Source: Sphaeroforma sirkka (taxonomy: Eukaryota; Opisthokonta; Ichthyosporea; Ichthyophonida). From it: a stretch of 31,414 nucleotides of DNA. This document shows, in pieces, positions 1 to 31,414 of the stretch. The translations under genes were made by a program, and so were the position numbers. The stretch spans positions 1 through 31,414 of the forward strand of contig LUCW03001064.1 of assembly GCA_001586965.3 (NCBI GenBank). Reading direction: 5' to 3'. Positions within the stretch are counted from its first letter, which is position 1, and each line of letters opens with the position of its first letter. The notes under the pieces were generated by a model, which saw nothing but the letters and a program-made list of their open reading frames with translations, had not been told where the DNA came from and ran no database searches.

Positions 1-147
1 GTGCTATTGCATGACTTAGGCCGTGTGTGTGTAGAATCATAAAATGCTCCCATAGATTTTGTATGAGCATGTGTGGAGTTAGTATTTTATGAGGTTTTGG
101 TTGGTTTTGTATATTCATTTGGTGCTGCAAATGTATCTCATCTATAG

Positions 148-1799
148 ATCCACCGATTGGAGCTGTAAAACATGCGGCAGTCACAATGCCGACGCACTTC
201 TCGAGCTCAACCCTGAGGCCTCACACACCCCAAACGCCATCGATGCCGAGTTTATAGCCCAAGTAGCATTCAAGTCTGAAGCTGAGAAGAAAGTAGACAT
301 GGAGAAGCAAGGGAAAGCCGAGGCGCCCAGCAACGATACAATAGAGGCGCCGACACAGACCGATACAACCACGCAAGCGAACACACAAGAAACACTCACG
401 CATCGGTCGGAGAGTGCAGGCACGCCCCAGGCGCCGCCGCCGGCGAGTGTGGGGAGTGCAAGCGTGGCACCCGTTCTCTCACACAGGAGTGCATACGGTA
501 AGAAACTGATCATAGTGTGCCAAGAGCCATGTTGTGGATGCGTATATGGTGGTGTATGTTATGTGTTGTAGGTGTGATTGGTGTGTGACACATGACCCGG
601 AGTATATGATGGGTGGTAGTATCGCAGACGGTGGGTCTGATTTTGCTATGGCTTTGGAGATAGTGTCCTTCTGGAGACATAGTGCGCTGTGATTGTCTCG
701 GCTCTGTTGCCTGTACCAGCGTGTGTGGGCTTGTGTACGAGCGCTAGAGATACACTCTAAGACACTCATGTTACGCACATGCACCAGTACACGACCACAG
801 CGAGCGAACCAAAGTGTACATGTACGTGACGGTATTTGATACTTTAAGAAGCCAGTTATGTACATAAAAAGGTATATACTGAAGATGACAGTTTATACTT
901 AAGAAGTCAGTTATGTACTTGAGAAGTCATGTACTTAAGATGACAGTTCTATACTTAAGGCGTTAGTTATGTACTTAAGAAATTATGTACTCAAGATGAC
1001 AGTTCTATACTTCAGAAGTCAGTTATGTACTTATGAAGTTATGTACTTAAGGTGACAGTTCTATACTTGAGACGTTAGTTATGTACTTTATAAATTATGT
1101 ACTCAGGATGGCAGTTCTATACATCAGAAGTCAGTTATGTACTTAAGAAGTTATATACCTAAGATGACAGTTCTATACTTAAAATGTTAGTTATTTACTT
1201 AAGAAATTATGTATCCAAGATGACAGTTCTATACTTAGGACGTTAGTAAGCCGTTAGTTATGTACTTACGAAGTTATTTACTTAAGACAGATATGTACTT
1301 TCATTCTGCAAATCACACTTCTGGATGGGCGCTCAGGTCGCTTGCGCGGTCGCGGTCGAAACTGTACAGCTCACTTTGGCTCTATGCTGTGTAGATATAT
1401 TTTTTCACTTTGGTTTTATACGGTCAGACATCATATAGCTAACTTTGGCTTTAAACTGTGTAGATATCATTAAGCTCACTTTGGCTTTATACTTCGTGGC
1501 TTACTTTCGTCCCTATGTCGTTGGATATCATTTGATTCATTCTGGCCTGAATACTATGCAGTCATAATTTGGCTTACTTTTGTAGACAGCATATAGTTCA
1601 CTCTAGCCTTTTGCCGATCTTCACAGCTGAGCGAATCGCGCAAGCACAGAGCGAAGCGCCGCAGCCACAGCCACAGCCACAGCCACAGACACTTTCGCCC
1701 AGAAGGCCGACATACTGGGGTGAGATATTCCTGACTATTCTGATATGGGGCGTGGGTATTGAACTTTTAACAATGATTCTAATTAAGTTTGCCGTCTAA
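148..1799 (+). CDS. UBE2J1: Ubiquitin-conjugating enzyme E2 J1-like, C-terminal two exons (5' partial)
   Basis: Two exons, 148-497 and 1627-1799, join in phase (acceptor tctatag|A, donor TACG|GTAAGA, acceptor cttcacag|CT); the stop is TAA at 1797-1799. The first exon begins just after where the UBC catalytic fold should end. Its opening, STDWSCKTCGS, matches the post-UBC SQDFCCEGCGS stretch of animal UBE2J1, and EFIAQVAFKSEAEKK matches AKELARQISFKAEVN at the same distance. A long Thr/Gln/Pro/Ala-rich linker follows, including a (PQ)n run coded by CAGCCA repeats. The protein ends in a hydrophobic C-terminal segment (YWGEIFLTILIWGVG and onward), as expected for a tail-anchored ER membrane protein. 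The family transfers ubiquitin at the ER surface in ER-associated degradation with Hrd1-type ligases. The catalytic UBC domain lies left of the window. Identification rests on the linker motifs plus the tail anchor. Confidence 0.85.
840..1310. repeat. Degenerate minisatellite in UBE2J1 intron
   Basis: Diverged tandem units built from blocks such as GTTATGTACTTAAGAAGT and GATGACAGTTCTATACTT recur about every 60-75 bp, roughly seven times, inside the 498-1626 intron. No coding potential is seen. Confidence 0.8.
1365..1620. repeat. Second intronic repeat, reaching the acceptor of the last UBE2J1 exon
   Basis: Units with the core TCACTTTGGCTTTATAC, followed by tgtagatatcat-like sequence, recur 4-6 times with strong decay. 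The last recognisable unit (tagttcactctagcc) runs into the real 3' splice site at 1621-1626. This places a tandem array directly upstream of an acceptor, as in the neurobeachin gene. Confidence 0.65.
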
Positions 1800-1920
1800 G
1801 TTCGCGCGGTCGGTGATGCAGACCGATTTCCTGCATAAACGACTGACGCTTCGAGTCTTCGCGCACAACCACCCGAATTTTACTGGCGCAAAACATCTAT
1901 GAAGACATGACGAAGCATGT

Positions 1921-1926
1921 AATAAA
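1921..1926 (+). other. Candidate poly(A) signal AATAAA for UBE2J1
   Basis: AATAAA lies about 120 bp after the TAA stop, a normal spacing for a eukaryotic 3' UTR. Assignment is by motif and position only. Confidence 0.45.
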
Positions 1927-2675
1927 AGCCCCAACTTACCATACATAGAAACCAACCTGCCATACACGGCTGTCACTCGCCTTGAAGGCCTTGACAATAG
2001 GTCGACTATAAGCATAGGTTATTGAGCTCGAGTCAGCTCTTTGACTTCTGTGTATGCTTAAAAATTGATTGCTCTGGCGTGGGGGGGTGTGACTCCCAAT
2101 CCACGAGTGGGATAAGCAGTTATGTTATGAACTTTATCCGGGCGAAACGGCAAGTTTTATTTTTTTCGGTCGTACATAGCGCACATTTGCCTGCGATTTG
2201 GTCCAATATTAGTGGCACTTAAATTCTACTATAGTCGGGAATAAGAGTGCGTCTCGATAGCTCTAAAACCATAGCTCTAAAACCCCTAAAAATACGACGG
2301 CTGAAATCATCATGGGCACTCTACAATCTTAAGTGCATACAAATACGGAAGCACCCAATCCATACCCAAGGATTCGATCCCCAGGAACCATCAGACGGCG
2401 ATCGAATAAGCACGCAGCGTTTGTTGTGTATCCATCCCAGTACTCGGATAGGTTCTGATATGCACAGTGTTTGTATTTATTGAGAATCTAGACATGATAT
2501 TACAGTTGCTTATCTAGCGACACTGAGTGGATGCTCAGCTGGATGCATATGGTTTACTGCAATTTGTACCATGAATGGTACCACCTGGTGCAATAATGAT
2601 CACAAACACCCAAATACAACGAGCATACTGAATAAGATATCATCAATGACTAACTGCAAGAGTGTTGATTCGTAC
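1927..2675. other. Intergenic stretch, nothing recognised
   Basis: Mixed-composition sequence between the UBE2J1 3' end and the exon-like segments on the minus strand. I see no gene with matching splice signals, no RNA gene and no clear repeat. Confidence 0.5.
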
Positions 2676-3198
2676 CTGTCACAGTCTCAAGTGTGGCAGA
2701 GTCGATGAGTCTCGCCATTGGAACTATGTTTTTACTTGTCTGAGCGTTCCCGATATGTAGTGCATACGCAGCTCGTACATGCATGACTGTAACTATCTTT
2801 GTGATATGTAAATACGTGTACATGATTTGTATCACGGCATGCAACTATATATGCCGCGCCCGTCAATTTTTTTTCATCTCCAGCGGCTTTAGCACAGCCA
2901 ACATGACGTAATAGAAAGCACCCGCATGGTGGCATGCCATCCACGGGATACTCCAGCGAACCTAGCGACGACCACAGCAGTCGTGGGCTATGTAAAGGAT
3001 GAACTTTGTACTTCATAGGCCAATGATAGCAGTGCAGAAACGAACTTTCATCATATGTATTCACAACTCACATACGTACATCGCGATGTGCAAGGCTTAC
3101 CATCAGCTCCTCACCATGCAACATCGGGCTTGCTGCGGCGTGTGCGTGCAGTTCTTCAGCCAAGCCATAGCCAAGGCGGTGCAGGTGATTTGGGCCAG
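2676..3198 (-). CDS. Three exon-like segments of an unidentified gene (partial)
   Basis: Three minus-strand open segments have good splice borders and compatible phases: 3101-3198 (catgtgcag|CT; CTGATG|GTAAGC), 2922-2987 (acatag|CC; ATGCGG|GTGCTT) and 2676-2739 (cgctcag|AC; GTGACAG|GTACG). The joined reading has protein-like composition: [20 protein letters not shown], then [19 protein letters not shown], then [19 protein letters not shown] do not recognise the family. AVVVARFAG loosely recalls the strand after a NACHT-type P-loop, but no Walker A is present. The segments upstream would fall inside a TA microsatellite, so the 5' side is missing or the model is wrong. Exon status is inferred from splice signals and composition. 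Confidence 0.35.
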
Positions 3199-3223
3199 CT
3201 GCACATGGGTATGGGCACGAGGA

Positions 3224-3225
<2 letters not shown>

Positions 3226-3266
<41 letters not shown>

Positions 3267-3306
3267 TATACACGTGCATATATATGGATATATTATGGAT
3301 ATATAT

Positions 3307-3350
<44 letters not shown>

Positions 3351-3586
3351 CATATATATATATATATATACATATACATGTATACATATTTATATATATA
3401 TACATACAACACATACATATACATATACATATGCATTATGCACATATTGTAAACACATATATACATACCAAACACATACACATACATATGCATATGCATA
3501 CATATATATCATATCTATGTACACAATGCATACATATAATAATGTATATGCATATGTGCATATGTATATGTTTGTATGTATATATA

Positions 3587-3621
<35 letters not shown>

Positions 3622-3706
3622 TGCATATACATGTATATATATAGATATATATACATACAAACATATACATTTACATATACATTTACATATACATATCTAT
3701 ATACAA

Positions 3707-3767
<61 letters not shown>
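3226..3767. repeat. Compound (TA)n / ACATA microsatellite
   Basis: Three long TA blocks (about 3226-3262, 3309-3350 and 3714-3766) are separated by imperfect ACATATACAT-type sequence. All six frames give Tyr/Ile/His/Thr-rich artefacts. Its left end abuts an exon-like segment and its right end touches the stop codon of the next gene model. Confidence 0.95.
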
Positions 3768-7227
<3,460 letters not shown>

Positions 7228-7378
7228 GTATGCAGTACTGTGAAGTGCTCCGAAAAATATGTAAATATGTTCATGTTTCAATTTTATAGATATATATATT
7301 TTTATATATAAAGGTAATCCAAAAAATAGTTCCCGCTCGTTTCTGTATTATTTCCCATATAAAGCAGATGGAATTTAC

Positions 7379-7557
7379 GTATCAAAATATATATATAGAT
7401 ATAATTATATACATATATATATATATATGTACATATGTGCGTATATACATAAGTATATATATGTATATGTGTATACATGTACATAAATATATATGTATAT
7501 GTGTACATATTTATAAATATATATAGATATATGTATGTATACATATATATATATATA
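7379..7557. repeat. TA/TATG microsatellite
   Basis: Imperfect TATA/TATG/TACA repeat tract. It ends abruptly at a G-rich segment at 7559. Confidence 0.9.
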
Positions 7558-7558
7558 C

Positions 7559-7588
7559 GGGGGGGGAGGGCGAGGCCCGCGAGGGGGG
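7559..7588 (+). other. G-rich tract with quadruplex potential
   Basis: Runs of 8, 3 and 6 guanines occur within 30 bp, with GG and CCC between them, directly against the end of a TA microsatellite. It is the strongest GC island in the left third of the window. Function is unknown. Confidence 0.5.
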
Positions 7589-7599
7589 TTAGAATTTTT

Positions 7600-7650
7600 A
7601 TTTTATTTGTTTGCTTTTACATATATGTTAAAAAAATAAACAAATAAAAT
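7600..7650. repeat. Perfect 13-bp inverted repeat (hairpin)
   Basis: ATTTTATTTGTTT at 7600-7612 is the exact reverse complement of AAACAAATAAAAT at 7638-7650, with a 25-bp AT-rich loop. It lies downstream of the transposase remnant in its reading direction. It could be a structural 3' end or part of a small element. No matching terminal repeat was seen on the far side of the transposon. Confidence 0.6.
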
Positions 7651-7859
7651 GAAACAACAATAAAACGGTGGAATTTGGAGGAAAAAAAAAGTATTTTCGT
7701 GGCCCTCTGGATTAGGGTCTCGGCATTTACGATTTCCGCTACGACAGGCCCGGTGACTCTTTTTTGTTCTATAAATAGATATTATTTGTGCCTTGGTTTA
7801 ATTTCTTATCTATATACAAATTATTAGGCACATAAAAATTTCAGTAGGAAATCAGTACT

Positions 7860-8177
7860 TTACATCCATTTGTCGTATTCTTCTTGCAGTGCTGCTTGCC
7901 CACCGTCTACCGTTAGATAGCGTATATCATCATTAGCACGGATCACTGCGAGTAGTATATCTCGCCTGTCTCCCACTGAGTCGCGCTTATTATACACCAC
8001 TGACCTAGCGTCCAGAAGGTAGTTGATATGCGGCCCTGTCGCGTCAAAGACGAAAGCCCAAGTTGTGTCAAGCTTACGAGCGATCACCAGCAGATTCCGA
8101 AGCAAAGGTACGAGAATGCCTGTCGTTGTACAGCTGAATCGATCTCTCAACTCCCTTTTCAGCGCATCATCCCTCAT
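7860..8177 (-). pseudogene. In-frame open segment after the transposase TGA
   Basis: The reading frame stays open for another 105 codons directly after the TGA at 8178-8180, beginning with an ATG and ending before TAG. It includes TWAFVFDATGPHINYLLDAR and VGDRRDILLAVIRANDDIRY and looks like real protein. It is either a C-terminal extension cut by one nonsense mutation or a remnant of a second short ORF. No family was recognised. Confidence 0.4.
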
Positions 8178-11100
8178 TCAATTAACATCCAACCAGTTCC
8201 TATTAGTATCGCTGATATCCGAACCCTGAACTTGCAACTCATCTGCTCTCTTCCTTCGTGCACAGTTAATCTTGGCTCGGTTCATGGACTTGCTTGAAAG
8301 ATATAGTCTATTCATACATTTTACCATGTGTTTTGCGCCTATTTTCACAAGCGTAGCTAGAAAAGGCAAATATATGTCTTGCTCTCGATTACGTCCGCAT
8401 GCACATTGGTGCGCCATCAGCGATGCACACTCAGTTTGTAGCCTTGTACGCTTCTCTACCAGGTCTTGGAGAGTTTTAACACTTACTTTAGCTCTCTTAA
8501 TATCTATAAATAGCATTGTATTCAATTCTTTGTACGTGGTCCATGTATCTACTATCTCCGCGCATATCTCCGCCATAGCGTGTACCGCCACACTTGGGTA
8601 CGTTAAATTATCGTGTGCCATGTACTCGATCAGCTCTCGTGGATAATCCATTGTTTGCACACTACCAATCTCGCTTATAGGTATATCCTTGTCTGCCCTT
8701 ACACATGAAAAGCAGTCTTCACACCACAGTTGAAGCCTAGTGGCTTTCTTCATCACGAACAATATTTTTTTAGCGCAGTAGCCTGCAATGTATGATTGAA
8801 CGGGCGTGTCGTACATCTGTAACGAATTAACAGGCTGATGATGGTACGGTGTAAGAAGTTGGTTGATATTATACTAAAGCTCAGTGACTGTATCAGCTAT
8901 ACAATCGTCTGGCTTTACGTCAAAAATATTACTTACCTGCATCCGATTGCACGCTCCACTAGTACCATTGGACGCTGCTATATATGCCTTACTCACAGTC
9001 CGTTTTCGTTCATGTTCGCACATTTCTGTCACGTCTAAATTTGGTTCACCACCGTTGGCTTGTCGGACAGCCTCAAAATGTAATTCAATACGATCATTGC
9101 AAGCATCTCCAGGCATAGCGTAATTAAATTCCAACTTGTGTAGTTGATAGTGAATCTGGCTGCCGATTGCTTTACAAGTATGCGTAGCTGCCAAGAATGT
9201 TTCGGCAGTGAGTCCGCCACAAAAATTACTTATACGCTATGCACCTCGTCCATTAGCACCTCTAGTAGCTTCTCCGCGCTCGTTTGTCAATTCCTGCCAT
9301 GATTCTAGCCAACGGGGTAGAATTGTATGTAAAACTTCGAGCCGGCGCGCACTACTATCATCCTAAAATGGTGTTCAGATATAGTTTACAAGAAAAGAGA
9401 TATATATATCATGACTACACTACTATGTATATAACTTAGTGCTGAATGAAATAAATGAAGACATTAATTGATAATTCAAGAGACCACATATACCTTGCTA
9501 TATACATCGGACATTGCGTCACTTCGTCGCTTTCCTTTTGTGCTCGACTTGATGTTTAAAGATTTCCAAAATAACTCGCAGATTATACATGGAAAGTTTT
9601 AAGTCCCAGATGTATCTGTTGGAACATACTGCGCGTGCCTTAAAGCATTTTTTTCAGGATCTTTCGAGTGGACCCCGAATGTGCATTTCCATCTTTAAGA
9701 CAAGTGCCGCTTGTATCGATTCGCCGAATACTGTATAAGAAACAGTGTAATTAAATTAGTAGATGCGTTCCGTGAGTGTGATATGTATTCACAAAATAAA
9801 CAAACTGATACATTCTATGCCTAGCATACTTGATAATGCAGCGCTGACTTGTTGTTTTTCAATACTGTCCGTGAATACGGTCTTTTTACTCAGTCTGCAG
9901 TTAGAATAAGCACCCAACTTTTGCTGTTCATGATAGAGTTGTTCTAAATCGTCGAAGTCTGCTATACCTCCTGGTACAAGTAGACTTCCATCTACATCCT
10001 TTATGTCCGGATAAATCAAATTTCCCTCATTGGCGTTCTGCCAGCTATTCCTTATATTTTAAGTATGTGTACATAGCAGAAGTACATATACACATGAGTA
10101 TCACATTCAGGTACGTTAATGTATAATGGTAGTCATTCATCGTACGCAGATTGATTGATAATCAATTGCTGCTTTTCAGATACTCAGTGCGCGTCGGGTC
10201 CGTACTTAACAGCTAATCGCTCAAACGCATTCCTATTAGGAGTAGCACGGTCAGTTATAATGGCTAAAGGTATTTGCCCAACTGCGACAGTTGTTTCTAT
10301 GCCTCGCATAAACTGTTTAGCTAGATAGTCTCCCTTTGGCGCGCACACAGGGATGGCCAGCAGAGTATTATGCTGTGTGCTGGTAACGCCAGACATCGTG
10401 ATACAGCTCACGTGAGAGGCTGGAGATGTTGGATCGTTATGTGCCAACCCCAATACTTGTCCATTTTTGTATTGGAGAAGACATTTGCTTCCAATTTCGT
10501 CTGCATGTACGTATAGAAACTTGTTTAAGTGTATCGCCTTTTCACTTCCTACTGATCGTACTAGTCCGGAACTTATGTGATCGTTTTCCAAACTCGTGTC
10601 AAGTATGCGTTTAAGCCCCTTTGTGTGTGTACTATCCAAATCCAGTGACGTGATTGAGTCTACCGGTAGACTAGTTTCTATGAATAGTCTGGGTGAAGGA
10701 AGTGATAGATATGTGTTCGTTTTTCGTGCTACTTCATAGCCTCCTGGAGAAGATAAATATCAGTTCTGTGCGAACATCATCGTGCCCCCGTCATATCTCG
10801 CTGCGCCAATGTATGGTTCGGATTCACTCGCATATGATTGTTGATTACCCATTTCAGAAAATCTATTTATTCACGCGTATATATATATAATCCCCTCATT
10901 TTGATAACAAGGCTGTTGATTATGGCTTTAATCCATGTAGAACCAAATATAAATGAACATACCACGATGTGTTTGTGTAGACGTATGAACTCATCTAGGC
11001 CAACTTTTTTGATAGAATTTATACTGTATAACTGTGCGTATTCAAAAGAAATTTTACTGGAAATTATTCAATCATAAATCCAAATACACAGCGAATCAAT

Positions 11101-11352
11101 AAATTCAACGAAACGTATCCGATAAATCGGCGAAATACTGTACGGACATTGGGGTCTTAAATGGGGCCTTGTCAGATAGCACCAACCACAGACGACTACA
11201 ACGAACCAATTTGGGGGTTAACTGCTCCTCTCGTGCACAGCACAATGAGAGTTGCGCCAGTTCGTTTATTACTTCGGGCGATGTACTAAGAACATTCGCA
11301 TTTCTGTGGACATTGTACCGATTCTCTGGTATTTGCTGAAAATCCAGACTCA
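8178..11352 (-). pseudogene. P-element/THAP9-like transposase, degenerate
   Basis: Remnant exons read right to left. 11105-11352 has LTPKLVRCSRLWLVLSD. 10184-10743 has GYEVARKTNTYLSLPSP, then the ADE block HADEIGSKCLLQYKNGQVLG, then IITDRATPNRNAFERL. 9830 to about 10060 has the S-KKTVFTDSIEKQQVSAALS block. 9494-9730 follows, then 8937-9362 with DRIELHFEAVRQANGG (the family's D..E and R-GG motif), then 8178-8816 with YIAGYCAKKI and CEDC. Several borders keep good splice signals and phase: TATCAA|GTATGC to tatacag, AGCAAG|GTATAT to ccattttag, ATGCAG|GTAAGT to cgttacag. Breaks are TGA after GPDAH (about 10185), further stops and a frame slip near 10060-10140, stops in 9494-9730, and TAG at 9237-9239. 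The family cuts and pastes DNA using GTP as cofactor. This copy cannot encode an intact enzyme as written. Confidence 0.8.
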
Positions 11353-11368
11353 AGATACCCGGTTTGCT

Positions 11369-31268
<19,900 letters not shown>

Positions 31269-31414
31269 CTGTGAGTATGAACGATTGTGGAGATGTAATA
31301 TGGCGGCATCGATGAATAAACCTTTGTTTATTCAGCAGGAAGTTCGAATATAAATATGTGTGTGTAAAGTTTGATAATTCGGACTTGTGTTCTTCTATAC
31401 GGTATAAAACGACA

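Larger units (their letters stand above)
7860..11352 (-). mobile_element. P-element-superfamily DNA transposon remnant
   Basis: A spliced, broken transposase gene occupies this span on the minus strand. Its conserved blocks appear in the family order: pre-catalytic helix block, RNase H-like ADE block, SDG-type NR block, GTP-domain-like region, D..E-FF-RGG block and IAGY...C..C block. The N-terminal THAP zinc finger expected of many members was not found, because the sequence just upstream is neurobeachin coding DNA. I could not find terminal inverted repeats or a target-site duplication, so the true ends are unknown. The limits given are those of the coding remnant. Confidence 0.75.

Noticed and set aside
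2922..2987. NACHT NTPase from the AVVVARFAG segment
   Set aside because: No Walker A or Walker B motif is present nearby; one short strand-like match is not enough.

Overview
This is intron-rich eukaryotic nuclear DNA. The coding content is animal-like: a neurobeachin/LRBA gene and a UBE2J1-type ER ubiquitin-conjugating enzyme. Introns make up most of each gene and are full of TA/CA microsatellites and minisatellites. The best guess is a unicellular relative of animals, such as an ichthyosporean; this is inferred from gene content and architecture, not from a marker gene.

Layout. Positions 148-1799 (+) hold the last two exons of a UBE2J1-like tail-anchored ERAD E2. Positions 2676-7227 (-) hold two sets of exon-like segments for proteins I cannot name; the better one is a phase-consistent four-exon model for a ~140 aa coiled-coil protein. 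Long TA/CA tracts lie within and between these sets. Positions 7860-11352 (-) hold a decayed P-element-superfamily transposon. Positions 11369-31268 (-) hold the C-terminal ~1631 codons of a neurobeachin/LRBA orthologue in 24 exons. All 23 intron phases agree. The order is solenoid/DUF1088-type region, PH-like domain, BEACH domain, low-complexity insertion, WD40 propeller and stop. Its 5' end lies beyond the right edge.

The most unusual thing here is the organisation of the neurobeachin introns. Tandem arrays lie directly against exon borders, and their units look like the border they adjoin. Arrays downstream of 5' splice sites carry donor-like units (introns after exons 2, 4, 6 and 10). Arrays upstream of 3' splice sites carry acceptor or branch-point-like units (before exons 3, 5, 7 and 16). 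In several cases the repeat is clearly a copy of the exon-intron junction. Two diverged pseudo-exon copies, of exons 3 and 4, sit in the intron between those exons. The transposon remnant starts 16 bp past the neurobeachin stop, in the same frame.

The window shows no operon-like or pathway linkage. UBE2J1 acts in ER-associated degradation and neurobeachin in membrane trafficking, and they appear to be independent neighbours.
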